Below, piece by piece: positions 43,301-51,601 of a DNA stretch of 64,000 nt. Position numbers and translations under genes: made by a program. Every line of letters starts with the position of its first letter. Position 1 is the stretch's first letter. A model generated the notes under the pieces. The model worked only from the letters and a program-made list of their open reading frames with translations. It was not told the origin of the DNA and made no database searches. This stretch comes from Clostridiales bacterium (GTDB taxonomy: Bacteria > Bacillota > Clostridia > Peptostreptococcales > Anaerovoracaceae): the NCBI GenBank assembly GCA_015243575.1, contig CP042469.1, positions 1 through 64,000 on the forward strand, read 5' to 3'.

Positions 43301-43928
43301 GATTCAAAGAATTTTTTCTGAAAGCTTTGATAGCCTCATAATCGACCAAAGGTCTCAGATCCTGATAATCCAGTGCATCGATTTTCTGAACCTCATGTGA
43401 AGTTCTGAAACCATCGAAGAAATGCAGGAATGGAACCCGTCCCCTGATGGCTGCCAGATGAGCTACTGCTCCCATATCCATAACCTCTTGCGGGGAGGAG
43501 GAGGCAAGCATTGCGAAACCTGTCATTCGACATCCCATAACATCGGAATGATCTCCGAAAATGGATAATGCATGGACGGATAGTGTTCTGGCTGAAACGT
43601 GAAACACACCAGGCAGAAGTTCTCCTGCGATTTTGTACATGTTGGGGATCATAAGAAGAAGTCCTTGAGATGCAGTATATGTAGTAGTGAGGGCTCCTGA
43701 CTGCAGCGAGCCGTGGACAGTACCTGCTGCTCCACCCTCAGACTGCATTTCCACAACATCTACTGTTCTGCCGAAAATGTTCTTTTTCCCTTTGGCAGCC
43801 CATTCGTCCACCAGCTCTGCCATCTGGGAGGATGGGGTGATTGGATAAATTCCGGCTACTTCGGTAAAGGCATAAGAAATGTAAGCTGCCGCCGTATTTC
43901 CATCCATAATATCAATTTTCTTTGGCAT
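40398..43928 (-). CDS. nifJ: Pyruvate:ferredoxin (flavodoxin) oxidoreductase
   Basis: 1,176 residues from the ATG at 43928 (AGGAGGAAAAATT upstream); the longer frame to 44021 would run through a promoter. Order: alpha/pyrimidine domain (Y-P-I-T-P-S-S-Q-M-A), gamma domain, ferredoxin domain with C-I-Q-C-N-Q-C-S-Y-V-C-P and C-T-G-C-G-S-C-A-Q-V-C-P (two [4Fe-4S]), and beta domain with TPP site G-D-G-W-A-Y-D-I-G and L-D-T-E-V-Y-S-N-T-G-G-Q and extra cluster cysteines C-A-G-C-G-E-T. It oxidises pyruvate to acetyl-CoA and CO2, reducing ferredoxin. A sigma-54 promoter lies 56 bp upstream, and a sigma-54 activator gene is next. Confidence 0.96.
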   Translation of the reverse strand: MPKKIDIMDGNTAAAYISYAFTEVAGIYPITPSSQMAELVDEWAAKGKKNIFGRTVDVVEMQSEGGAAGTVHGSLQSGALTTTYTASQGLLLMIPNMYKIAGELLPGVFHVSARTLSVHALSIFGDHSDVMGCRMTGFAMLASSSPQEVMDMGAVAHLAAIRGRVPFLHFFDGFRTSHEVQKIDALDYQDLRPLVDYEAIKAFRKNSLNPEHPATRGTTVSPDIFFQSRESSNDYIERLPAVVEDYMGEINKLTGRNYQLFDYYGVPDAEHIIIAMGSVSDTIKDTVDYLNKKGKKVGAINVHLYRPFSSSHFLAAVPKTVKKIAVLDRTKEPGGLGEPLYQDVCTVYYKENIPMSVVGGRYGLSSKDTTPSQIVAVFENLESEISKNNFTIGINDDVFDSSLTVQDEINILPDDLISCKIWGLGSDGTVGANKNSTKIIGETTDKYIQTYFVYDSKKSGGLTQSHLRFGKNPIRAPYLVSDANFVAVHNPSYVDKYDLVKDLKPGGIFLLNFAGGIRELEAALPSSMKKALAHKNAQFYVIDAISIAKDLGLGGRINTILQASFFKLIDVIPLELAVSEMKQAIYKTYYTKKGQKVVDMNYASIDRGIDSLSKVNIPAEWANLNVTENERTDVPDFIREVVIPMNRQEGDSIPVSTIRKYNLNDGTWHAGTTKYEKRGAAVDVPEWKIDQCIQCNQCSYVCPHASIRPVLLTEKESGSAPSGFVTKKAIGKGLEAYQYRLQVSPYDCTGCGSCAQVCPAKEKALEMKPLASQLEQAEHWLFAVNEVTIKKDAFSDQTVKASQFALPLFEFSGACAGCGETPYIKLATQLFGERMFITNASGCSSAYGGSTPATPYTINKANGCGPAWAMSLFEDNAEYAYGFLLGHEAIQKELIEKIEQLLNVETIQSQAACYLQEFDHSSTSKDAAAALIASLSQFVPQNEDEKEMKEFVIQNQEFLTKKSFWAFGGDGWAYDIGFGGLDHVLASGRNINMLVLDTEVYSNTGGQSSKSTATGAIAKFAAAGKKIKKKDLGMMAISYGYIYVAQVAMGCDQAQTLKAMREAEAFPGPSLIIAYSPCIEHGLKSGMNKSQDEMKKAVAAGYWHLYRYNPALKEQGKNPFVLDSKEPTGDIKEFLRGENRYASLELAFPEKAKELMDKAVLDAKERYESYKNLAQI

Positions 43929-43983
43929 AATTTTTCCTCCTGAATACTCATTCCTAAGATCATTTACGTTACAAACTAACAAA

Positions 43984-43998
43984 GCAAGATTTATGCCA
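43984..43998 (-). promoter_or_regulatory. Sigma-54 (-24/-12) promoter of nifJ
   Basis: Minus strand TGGCATA-AATC-TTGC followed by T: the GG and GC dinucleotides are 10 bp apart as required. It lies 56 bp before the nifJ start, downstream of the activator gene that ends at 44179. Confidence 0.8.
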
Positions 43999-44178
43999 GT
44001 ACTGAAGGTAGGAATTGACATGTTTAAAAAGTGAGAATTCTAGGGTTCGGGCTATTGGTAATACAATTTTTCAATTGAGAGACCATGCAGATTCGGTTCA
44101 TTTTTTGCAATAACGGTTCGACACCTTATAGGAAGCACCGCTTTCATGGAATGTGGCATGGAATGAATCGACGATTCC

Positions 44179-45981
44179 TTAGATACACTTTGAACCCAAG
44201 TCATATTCCTTCAATTTGCGCAATACGGTAGTCTGACTAACGCCAAGCAATTCTGCAGCTTTCCTTGTACTTCCGCAGGATTTCATTGCCTTCATTACCA
44301 GTGACTCTTCAACTGCGGATACGGCATCTTTGAGAGGAATAAGATCATTGATTTGTATTGCTTCAATTGTTGTTTTCGCTGATTCAGCAAGCTTATATTT
44401 GTTATACAGGTGTTCGGGTATGAGTATATCCTCGATACACAGTATTAAAAGCCTCTCGACTAGATTCTTAAGCTCTCTGATATTGCCCGGCCAATTATAA
44501 TTTTCTAAGACTTGAAGCAATTCTGCTGAAAACTGTTTGTTCAAATTATATTTGTTATTATAGTGGTAACAAAAATGAAGCAGCAGGGGTTTGATATCGG
44601 CTTTTCTATGCTGCAGAGGAGGAATCTCGATGGAAATCACATTTAATCGATAGAAAAGATCCTCTCTGAATTCACCTATTTTAATCATCTTTTGCAGATT
44701 CTTGTTTGTAGATGCGATAATACGAACGTTCGAGCGAATCGGTTCGACTCCCCCGATCCTGTAATATTCTTGATTTTGGATCACGCGCAATAATTTCGCT
44801 TGTAATTCAATTGGCATATCTCCAATTTCATCAAGAAGAAGTGTTCCCTGATGTGCGATTTCGAATAACCCTTGCTTGCCCTTCGCCAATGCGCCAGTAA
44901 AAGCGCCTGCCTCATAACCGAAGAGTTCGGATTCCAGAAGAGATGGAGTGATTGCACTGCAGTTAATCTTTACAAATTTCTCCTTATTTCTTAGACTTGA
45001 GGCATGGATCACCGATGCAATTACTTCCTTTCCCACACCAGAATCGCCAAGAAGTAACACGGTAACATCATATCTGGCGATATGAATGGCTTCTTGGAGG
45101 ATCGTCTTCATAATCCGACTCTCTGCAATCATATCAATGGAATATTCTTTTTTTCTTTGATCCGAATTTAATTTTAGTTTTGCAGGCTCGTAGCTTTGAT
45201 CAGGAAAATCCGCCTTGATAATTTTCGTTACTACATTAACACAGGTAATAATGAGAACGGGATCACCATTGCTGCCATAGATCGGCGAACCGGATATGAT
45301 TGCATGTTTCCCTGTTGCGAGTTTTTGAAGTACTGTGAGATTTTGCCGGGTTTCAAGAATCGCAGGCGTGATCAACGGATTGAAAAATCCCATGGTTCCA
45401 AGGTCAGCAATATTCTTTCCAATGATATTTGTTAAAGATAGGCCGGTGGCGCTTTCATATACTGCATTGGCAAAAATGACAATCCCCTTTGAATTTGTTA
45501 TAAAGATGCCCACCCTGGAGGAGTCGAAGATGCGATTTAATTGGATTTCTGTCGGATCATCTGCATTTACGTCCAGATGGTTGTTTGACTTTGCGTGTTT
45601 GAGCCTCTGAAAAATATATGAAAATAAAGATTGATCCTGCAACACGATTAGGTACTCAATATCTTCCACACTACGGGAATTAAGATCATCAGTCTCGGAT
45701 TGAAGGTCGGTTGGGACCATCCTAAGATTATAACTTTTCCCACCCAGAATAATGGTGGTATTTGTAATTGCTGAATTAATCTTGAACGACTCCAATTGTA
45801 AATAAAATATTTCTAAATCTATGGTTTTTAGAAACTTATATCCAACCTCGTCGCAAACCAGAATTTCACCATCCTTGCTCATGAAAAATGCATATTGAAG
45901 GATGAAGGAATCCTCTGTTTTTCCCCGAAATCCGCAAGAGGAGACCGCTTCATTGGTACTTAGTTTTGTCACTTTTTTCAT
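44179..45981 (-). CDS. Sigma-54-dependent transcriptional activator (PAS, AAA+, Fis HTH)
   Basis: About 600 residues; the ATG at 45981 has TGAGG upstream. N-terminal sensor region of about 150 residues, a PAS domain (about 165-270; I-F-I-T-N-S-K-G-I-V-I-F-A-N), AAA+ domain (about 300-530) with Walker A G-D-S-G-V-G-K-E, sigma-54-contact G-A-F-T-G-A, Walker B L-L-L-D-E-I-G-D-M and R-E-D-L-F-Y-R-L-N, and a Fis-type HTH (R-K-A-A-E-L-L-G-V-S-Q-T-T-V-L-R-K). Probably activates the sigma-54 promoter of nifJ immediately downstream. Signal unknown; the PAS domain may sense a small molecule. Confidence 0.93.
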   Translation of the reverse strand: MKKVTKLSTNEAVSSCGFRGKTEDSFILQYAFFMSKDGEILVCDEVGYKFLKTIDLEIFYLQLESFKINSAITNTTIILGGKSYNLRMVPTDLQSETDDLNSRSVEDIEYLIVLQDQSLFSYIFQRLKHAKSNNHLDVNADDPTEIQLNRIFDSSRVGIFITNSKGIVIFANAVYESATGLSLTNIIGKNIADLGTMGFFNPLITPAILETRQNLTVLQKLATGKHAIISGSPIYGSNGDPVLIITCVNVVTKIIKADFPDQSYEPAKLKLNSDQRKKEYSIDMIAESRIMKTILQEAIHIARYDVTVLLLGDSGVGKEVIASVIHASSLRNKEKFVKINCSAITPSLLESELFGYEAGAFTGALAKGKQGLFEIAHQGTLLLDEIGDMPIELQAKLLRVIQNQEYYRIGGVEPIRSNVRIIASTNKNLQKMIKIGEFREDLFYRLNVISIEIPPLQHRKADIKPLLLHFCYHYNNKYNLNKQFSAELLQVLENYNWPGNIRELKNLVERLLILCIEDILIPEHLYNKYKLAESAKTTIEAIQINDLIPLKDAVSAVEESLVMKAMKSCGSTRKAAELLGVSQTTVLRKLKEYDLGSKCI

Positions 45982-46096
45982 CAAAATAACCTCATCTAAC
46001 ATAGAAATTGCAAATAGTTACGGTTTGAATATGCCTACTAAAAACATACGATTCAATCTAAGACATAGGCCGGTTATTCGTTACAGAGAAAGAGAG

Positions 46097-46126
46097 GACC
46101 TGAAACTAAAAGCTTAGTCTCAGGTC
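46097..46126 (-). terminator. Hairpin terminator after the MFS gene
   Basis: GACCTGAAACTAA with TTAGTCTCAGGTC, one mismatch, loop AAGC. On the minus strand TCTCTTTCTCT follows. It separates the MFS gene from the activator gene. Confidence 0.65.
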
Positions 46127-46198
46127 AAAATGAGGTGTGAAAATCAATTATTTACGGTTCATCATTCTAAAAACGAAACGGCAGGAGGCTGGTCAAGT

Positions 46199-47536
46199 TT
46201 AATTCTTTGAAATGGATCCAGCTTCAGCAAGGGTCAGACCTTTTGTTTCAGGCGCCAAGAAGAGACAAATAAGAAATCCTACAAAAGTGACAGCAGCTAA
46301 AATCCACATTGTTTGCGAAAGTCCAAGCGTTGCCAGCCAAGTCGGCAGCATGTAAGTTCCTGTCGCAGCACCAATTCGACTGATGCCTGTTCCGAGACCT
46401 ACCGCTGTTGCACGGATTTCTGTGGGGAATAACTCATTGGGAGCAACCCATTCCTGGATATTCGGACCGCCGGATGCAAAAGCGTAAAGTGCAAAACCCA
46501 ATGAAATAATAATAGGATTGGCGTTTGAAAACACTGCTAACATAATCATGCCGAGGGACATAAACGCGAAACTCCAAATCATAAGTGGTCGTCTTCCAAA
46601 ACGGTCCAGCCATTTCAGTGCGGCAACAACGCCGACTAAAAATACTAAGCTGATCAATATATCTCCAAGAAGCGCTTGCTTGCCTTCTGCAAGACCAAAC
46701 ATTTGAAGAATCTGCGGGCCAAACGTATAGATTCCAAACAGAGGAACAATCTGACACAGCCAGAATCCCCCAACATATATGAGTCTTTTAAGATAACCTG
46801 GTTCGAGTAATTTGCTGATTTTAGTTTCTACGATTTCTTGCTGCAAATCTTCAAGCTCTGCATCAGGGCCATAGACCCGCTTTACAACCTTAAGCGCTTC
46901 TTCCGTACGGTTCTTACTGAGGAGCCAGCGAGGTGATTCAGGGGTGTCCCACCGCCCGATAACAAGTATGATGGCGGGTATTGCTGCGCTCCCCAGCATC
47001 CATCTCCAGGCACCAGGAATGTCAATTAATAAATAACCAACAATATTCGCCGTCATAGCGCCTATATACCACATTGCCATTAAGATACCGAGCATGAAGC
47101 CTCTATGCTTTTTCGGAGAAAATTCCGCCAAGAGCGCTGTGGCAATTGGATAGTCGGCTCCAACCGCAATGCCTACAAGAAATCTTAGAATGACGAGTTG
47201 CAAAGGCGTTTGAACAAACATAGATAAAATTGATAGCACAACAAATGCCATCAGATCAAGGGTAAACATGAATCGGCGGCCGATGATATCTGTCAGATAG
47301 CCAAAAAATACGCCGCCTACAAAAAGACCTACAAGAGAAGCTGCTCCAATCAAACCAGTCCAATGCGAGTCCAGATTAAGCACCGGTCCAAGCTGAACCA
47401 GCGCTGAAGAAATTACGACTAGCACAAAGCCATCTAAAAAGGGTCCGCCGGTACAGAAAAGTGTCACTTTGCGCAGATATGGTGTAAGTGCTGCGTCTTC
47501 GACCTTTGATATAGATTGTCTGTCATCAATATCCAT
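46199..47536 (-). CDS. MFS transporter, sugar-porter/metabolite:H+ symporter type
   Basis: 445 residues from the ATG at 47536 (AGGAGGACATTT upstream). Twelve membrane segments, with D-I-I-G-R-R-F (loop 2-3), P-E-S-P-R-W-L, a central cytoplasmic loop, D-R-F-G-R-R-P (loop 8-9) and P-T-E-I-R-A-T-A-V-G. These suggest uptake of an organic acid, amino-acid derivative or sugar. A sigma-54 promoter lies about 320 bp upstream, in the region shared with the divergent activator, linking this transporter to the catabolic operon at 50.2-59.2 kb. Confidence 0.9.
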   Translation of the reverse strand: MDIDDRQSISKVEDAALTPYLRKVTLFCTGGPFLDGFVLVVISSALVQLGPVLNLDSHWTGLIGAASLVGLFVGGVFFGYLTDIIGRRFMFTLDLMAFVVLSILSMFVQTPLQLVILRFLVGIAVGADYPIATALLAEFSPKKHRGFMLGILMAMWYIGAMTANIVGYLLIDIPGAWRWMLGSAAIPAIILVIGRWDTPESPRWLLSKNRTEEALKVVKRVYGPDAELEDLQQEIVETKISKLLEPGYLKRLIYVGGFWLCQIVPLFGIYTFGPQILQMFGLAEGKQALLGDILISLVFLVGVVAALKWLDRFGRRPLMIWSFAFMSLGMIMLAVFSNANPIIISLGFALYAFASGGPNIQEWVAPNELFPTEIRATAVGLGTGISRIGAATGTYMLPTWLATLGLSQTMWILAAVTFVGFLICLFLAPETKGLTLAEAGSISKN

Positions 47537-47855
47537 AAATGTCCTCCTAAACAATATTTCTTACGGTGGTTCTGAGAAGGATACTCCTCTTAAGATTTGT
47601 AAGAGTAGATCTGCATGATGCAGAGATAGTCACCTGAAATGCCTTGGATTTCTCTTCCTTAACTGCATTTCAAATCGTAAAAGAAAGAGGACAAAGCTAT
47701 TCTACCTTTTTTGGCAGAATTATTCAAATTCCACAATGAAGAATCATAACGCGATCAATAGACAAGCTGATTCCATCAATTTAGGTGACCGTTGTTCTAT
47801 GGTGATGGCGCACTCATGGAAATGTATGAAATACAGTTCCTAAATTCTTTAATAA

Positions 47856-47870
47856 GCAAGTCACATGCCA
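47856..47870 (-). promoter_or_regulatory. Sigma-54 (-24/-12) promoter of the MFS gene
   Basis: Minus strand TGGCATG-TGAC-TTGC followed by T. Near-perfect to the consensus. Leader of about 320 nt to the MFS start. Palindromic site A begins 84 bp upstream (47954), a normal distance for an enhancer-binding site. Confidence 0.82.
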
Positions 47871-47953
47871 ATTATATTTAGATATTCAAATGATTCGCGT
47901 TGAAGGGCTTGGATTATTCTGCTGATGATTCTTTATGTATTAGAATTTCAATC

Positions 47954-48021
47954 AACTGCAAAACATGCAAAATTTATTTGCATGTTTTGCAGTTCAAATT
48001 TTGCGTATTTTGCATGCAAAA
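47954..48021. promoter_or_regulatory. Palindromic site A (putative activator-binding site)
   Basis: A perfect 18-bp inverted repeat with 5-bp centre (47954-47971 / 47977-47994; arms AACTGCAAAACATGCAAA), then TTTTGCGTATTTTGCAT (47999-48015) containing the palindrome TTTTGCATGCAAAA (48008-48021). It lies between the MFS sigma-54 promoter and the promoter of the activator gene. The TTTTGCG-N6-GCAT part recurs at 49943-49959. Confidence 0.75.
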
Positions 48022-48026
48022 AAACT

Positions 48027-48055
48027 TTGCTTTGGTTTAGGACAAGTTATATAAT
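48027..48055 (+). promoter_or_regulatory. Sigma-A promoter of the activator gene
   Basis: TTGCTT, 17-bp spacer, perfect TATAAT. It starts six bases after palindromic site A, so the activator may repress its own gene when bound there. Confidence 0.75.
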
Positions 48056-48145
48056 TCACCGTGGAATCAATTCTTTAATGAAGGCGCTTAAATTTCTCTT
48101 ATAAATTGTTATGGCATACGATTAGTGATAATGGAGGAAATGGAT

Positions 48146-49873
48146 ATGAATTATCTGGATTCTTTTGAGGTTCTCTCGCAGTGTGGACTTGGTGCTATGC
48201 TGGTTACGGAGAACAATCAAATCCTTTCTGTCAATGAAATGGGGAAGAATTTACTTCACTGCGATGAAAATCAGCTAGGAGCCAATACCCTTGAAGCGGT
48301 CACACTTCTATGTGAAGAGACTGATGAGATACGATATGCCAACATTGCTTTTGGGGAGTATTTGTGCCGATGCGCAACGCTGAATCTTCCCGGCCAGCCG
48401 CCCCGTACGAAAATCATTGTCTTTCGGGTGGCTACGAATGATGCCTGCCATGACATGTTGATCAGTATCTTAAATGGGATCAGCGAGTCCGTTACTTTGT
48501 TTGACGCAGCGGGGCGGCTCTATCTTCTGAATGATTCCGCAGTAAACATGGACTCTCTTGTGACCTCAGATGTTTTGGGACAGCATGTAACAGAGGTTTA
48601 TCGTATGCAAGACGGTCAGTTCCATGCTATCCCGCAGGTGATTCAGGAAAAGCGTGCCAAAGTGAACCTGCGGCAATACTATACTACTTGTTTTGGTAAA
48701 AACGTAGATATTGTAGCGAATGTTTTTCCGATTGTGCAAAATAGCCAAACCTTAGGTGCGTTTAGTGTAATGCAAGACTGGTCTACAACAAGTGAATTGC
48801 ATAAGCAGATCATAGATTTGCAAGGAAAGTTATTAGAACAGTCAACCGTTACCGGAGCAAAGGAAAAGAGCGCTCTCACCGCCAAGTATCAATTTCGTGA
48901 TATTATTCATATCAGTCCGGCAATGAATCGGGTCGTCGCCAGAAGTCAGCAAATTGCCTGTTCAGACTCTTCTGTGATGATATATGGGGAAACGGGAACC
49001 GGTAAGGAGCTTCTGGCGCAGAGTATTCATAATGGCAGCCGAAGAGCGAATGGCCCGTTTTTAGCAATCAATTGCACTGCTATTCCAGACAACCTGTTAG
49101 AAGGGCTGCTTTTTGGTACGGAAAGAGGAGCATATACAGGGGCCGAAAGCAGAGCGGGTTTGTTTGAGCAAGCCAATGGCGGAACGTTATTACTTGATGA
49201 AATAAATTCAATGAATATACTTCTTCAGGCGAAGCTGCTTCGTGTGCTGCAAGATGGTATGATTCGACGAGTCGGAGGAGTAAAGGAGGTTCATGTGGAT
49301 GTCAGGGTATTATCAAACACAAACTGCCCACCTTATCAAGCAATAGAAGAAAATAAACTTCGCCGCGATTTGTTTTATCGCTTGGGAGTAATTAATATCA
49401 ATATTCCACCACTTCGAGACCACAAAGAAGACATCCCGCTATTAGTGAAGAGTTTTATTCAACATTTTAACAAGAAGCTTTTAAAGAATGTGCGAAACAT
49501 CGATCATGCAACATCGGAACTCTTTAACTCCTATCATTGGCCGGGAAATATACGGGAATTAGATCATGCCATAGAACATGCAATGAATCTTATTCCAAAC
49601 GACCAGTCGATTATCACACCAGACTATATCCCTGAGCACATCCTGTATTTGGCAGCCGAATTTGTATTTGAAGGCCGTGAGACCAAAGGCGATCTCATAA
49701 ATCTTAGAGGTGCGAAACAAAACACAGAGCGTCACGAACTCTGTAAAGCGCTTTTAGAGAATGGTGGAAATATATCGAAGACAGCGCGATTCTTTGGAAT
49801 CAGCAGACAAAATCTTCAGTATAAAATGAAACGAAATGGCATTGATGTCCAACTTCTGTTAGACAAAAGATGA
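48146..49873 (+). CDS. Sigma-54-dependent activator of the opine-like operon
   Basis: 575 residues; GGAGG lies eight bases before the ATG at 48146, so the upstream GTG and ATG are disfavoured. N-terminal PAS-type sensor regions (about 1-220; I-S-E-S-V-T-L-F-D-A-A-G-R-L), AAA+ domain (about 255-490) with Walker A G-E-T-G-T-G-K-E, G-A-Y-T-G-A in place of G-A-F-T-G-A, Walker B L-L-L-D-E-I, and Fis HTH at the end (N-I-S-K-T-A-R-F-F-G-I-S-R-Q-N-L-Q). RocR-like architecture, typical of amino-acid catabolism activators. It sits between two divergent sigma-54 promoters. Confidence 0.94.
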   Translation: MNYLDSFEVLSQCGLGAMLVTENNQILSVNEMGKNLLHCDENQLGANTLEAVTLLCEETDEIRYANIAFGEYLCRCATLNLPGQPPRTKIIVFRVATNDACHDMLISILNGISESVTLFDAAGRLYLLNDSAVNMDSLVTSDVLGQHVTEVYRMQDGQFHAIPQVIQEKRAKVNLRQYYTTCFGKNVDIVANVFPIVQNSQTLGAFSVMQDWSTTSELHKQIIDLQGKLLEQSTVTGAKEKSALTAKYQFRDIIHISPAMNRVVARSQQIACSDSSVMIYGETGTGKELLAQSIHNGSRRANGPFLAINCTAIPDNLLEGLLFGTERGAYTGAESRAGLFEQANGGTLLLDEINSMNILLQAKLLRVLQDGMIRRVGGVKEVHVDVRVLSNTNCPPYQAIEENKLRRDLFYRLGVININIPPLRDHKEDIPLLVKSFIQHFNKKLLKNVRNIDHATSELFNSYHWPGNIRELDHAIEHAMNLIPNDQSIITPDYIPEHILYLAAEFVFEGRETKGDLINLRGAKQNTERHELCKALLENGGNISKTARFFGISRQNLQYKMKRNGIDVQLLLDKR

Positions 49874-49908
49874 TAGAATTAACCCTTAGTAAGCATCACT
49901 GAAAATAG

Positions 49909-49966
49909 AAAACGCAAAAAATCCTTGCAGTCTGCAAGGATTTTTTGCGTTTTTTGCATTTTTGCA
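49909..49966. promoter_or_regulatory. Palindromic site B (hairpin and putative activator-binding site)
   Basis: 21-bp perfect inverted repeat (49909-49929 / 49933-49953, loop GTC) beginning 35 bp after the activator stop codon and followed by T-rich sequence, so it can act as its terminator. It contains TTTTGCGTTTTTTGCAT (49943-49959), 16 of 17 bases identical to site A, and TGCATTTTTGCA. It ends 112 bp upstream of the operon sigma-54 promoter. Confidence 0.75.
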
Positions 49967-50077
49967 CTTGCAGGTAGAAGTTGTGTGAATTGAGAATTTC
50001 TCCGATATAGTTTGAGACTCCATAAATTTACACGTTTCATCCGTCCAAATATTTTTTTTCAATCAGTTAGCAAATCA

Positions 50078-50093
50078 TGGCCTGATAATTGCG
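50078..50093 (+). promoter_or_regulatory. Sigma-54 (-24/-12) promoter of the opine-like operon
   Basis: TGGCCTG-ATAA-TTGCG, GG to GC spacing of 10 bp. It lies about 148 bp before the first gene of the operon. Confidence 0.78.
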
Positions 50094-50240
50094 TAATACC
50101 TATAATCGGCGTACTCAATTCACTTCATAAAGGAGGCGAGACTTAGTAATAATGCGGTAGCAAGCAAACAAGAACACCAGGAAAACCGTGTTTTAAATGA
50201 ACCTTAAAATTGTACTGTTTATGCATGAAAGGAGTTAATG

Positions 50241-51488
50241 ATGATGTATTTGAAGAATGCTCAGGAAAAACCTATTGCAATTCTTGGTGCAGGAGGTGTT
50301 GGAAAGCCATGTGCAGCAGACTGTAAGCTGGCAGGCAGAGAAGTAAGACTTTGGGACGATCCTATATTTGCACCGAAATCACTTAAAAATGTTGAAAAGA
50401 CAGGTATTAAACTTAGCGGGCCAGAAACCAACGGAGTGATGTTCAGCCGACTTGGTGTAGCACATATGGATATGGTGACCACCGATTTGGCCCAGGCAGT
50501 AAAGGGTGCTGGACTTGTAGTTGTTGCAACAGTTGCACTTGGACACAAGGCGCTATTTGATAAGCTGATTCCTCTGCTTGAAGATGGACAGATTATTTCC
50601 ATCATTCCTGACAATTACGGATCATTATTACTCCGTAAGATGATGCATGAAGTGAAATGCACCACAAACGTTATCGTAGGCGGATGGGGAACTTCCCCCT
50701 ATGGCGCGCGTGTTCTGGTTAAGGGTGGTCTTGCCACGAATGAGGTTAATATTGGCGACAGGGTACTCTTAATGAGAGGTGCTGCGATACCGGCTACTGA
50801 CAATGAGGTGTTTGTTGAGTCAGCAAAATATTTCCCGCCCTTTGACCCATGCACATTTGCTTCTGATCTTGAGGATTTCGGATACCAAACAGGTGATACC
50901 GTGCTAGATGTTTCTCTTTCCAATATCAATCCTGTTATTCATGTTCCAGGAGCAATTCTGGGTGCAGCTGTAATGCAGAACTTTACGCTGTTCGGCCAAA
51001 AAATGCAGAATTACTCTCTCTATGCGCATGGACTGTGCCCTGCTACCGCTGAAGTCCAGGTGGATTTCTGGAAGGAGTGTGTTGCTGTCGCGAAAGCCTG
51101 CGGAACAGACATTGCACCTGTTGATACAGACTATTTCTTCTGCCGCAGCTCCATCTATGGTCCGGAGTACATGGGCAAGGGTTATAAAATTCCGTTTGAC
51201 TATGATATGCGTTATAGACAAGAGCCATACGGAGACGGGCCGTTCTCCCTTGACAACCGATACATTACGGAAGATATCCCTGTTGGCTGCTATTTAATGA
51301 GTCAGTTAGGTAAAAAGTTTGGCGCGAATACACCTATCATTGATTCAATGATTGCGCTGGGATGCTCTATGACAAAACGCGATTTAATGGCAGAGGCTGG
51401 CTATAGTCTTGAATACCTTGGTATCGGCCATATGAATTTCGAACAACTGAACCTTTGGCTGCGTGAGGGTATCTACACAGAGGCATAG
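50241..51488 (+). CDS. Octopine/nopaline dehydrogenase family protein
   Basis: About 415 residues. Three ATGs (50238, 50241, 50244) follow AAAGGAG; the latter two are best spaced. N-terminal Rossmann domain with I-L-G-A-G-G-V-G-K-P-C-A (NAD(P) loop); C-terminal opine-dehydrogenase domain with N-P-V-I-H-V-P-G-A-I, whose Asn/His match the catalytic His region. The family joins an amino acid with a 2-oxo acid to form an opine or does the reverse with NAD(P)+. First gene after the sigma-54 promoter. No nicotianamine-synthase-like gene is near, arguing against opine metallophores. Substrate unknown. Confidence 0.88.
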   Translation: MMYLKNAQEKPIAILGAGGVGKPCAADCKLAGREVRLWDDPIFAPKSLKNVEKTGIKLSGPETNGVMFSRLGVAHMDMVTTDLAQAVKGAGLVVVATVALGHKALFDKLIPLLEDGQIISIIPDNYGSLLLRKMMHEVKCTTNVIVGGWGTSPYGARVLVKGGLATNEVNIGDRVLLMRGAAIPATDNEVFVESAKYFPPFDPCTFASDLEDFGYQTGDTVLDVSLSNINPVIHVPGAILGAAVMQNFTLFGQKMQNYSLYAHGLCPATAEVQVDFWKECVAVAKACGTDIAPVDTDYFFCRSSIYGPEYMGKGYKIPFDYDMRYRQEPYGDGPFSLDNRYITEDIPVGCYLMSQLGKKFGANTPIIDSMIALGCSMTKRDLMAEAGYSLEYLGIGHMNFEQLNLWLREGIYTEA

Positions 51489-51513
51489 GATTTTTTTCGT
51501 TAATGCTACTGCA

Positions 51514-51552
51514 ACAGAGGATATGCTTAGAAATCGTAAACATATCCTCTGT
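51514..51552 (+). other. Intra-operon hairpin
   Basis: ACAGAGGATATG with CATATCCTCTGT (12-bp perfect stem, 15-base loop) between the first two genes of the operon. No T-run follows; may be a processing or stability element. Confidence 0.6.
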
Positions 51553-51601
51553 GCAGGCTTGTTTCGAGAATAACAATCGATCGTTTATTTAGGAGGATAT
51601 T

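Noticed and set aside
43929-44021. Longer N-terminus of NifJ from an ATG at 44021
   Set aside because: The extra 31 residues do not resemble the family, and the stretch contains the sigma-54 promoter. The ATG at 43928 has an excellent ribosome-binding site.
50241-51488. Opine metallophore synthesis (staphylopine/pseudopaline type)
   Set aside because: No nicotianamine-synthase-like or metallophore export/import genes are near; the surrounding genes are catabolic.
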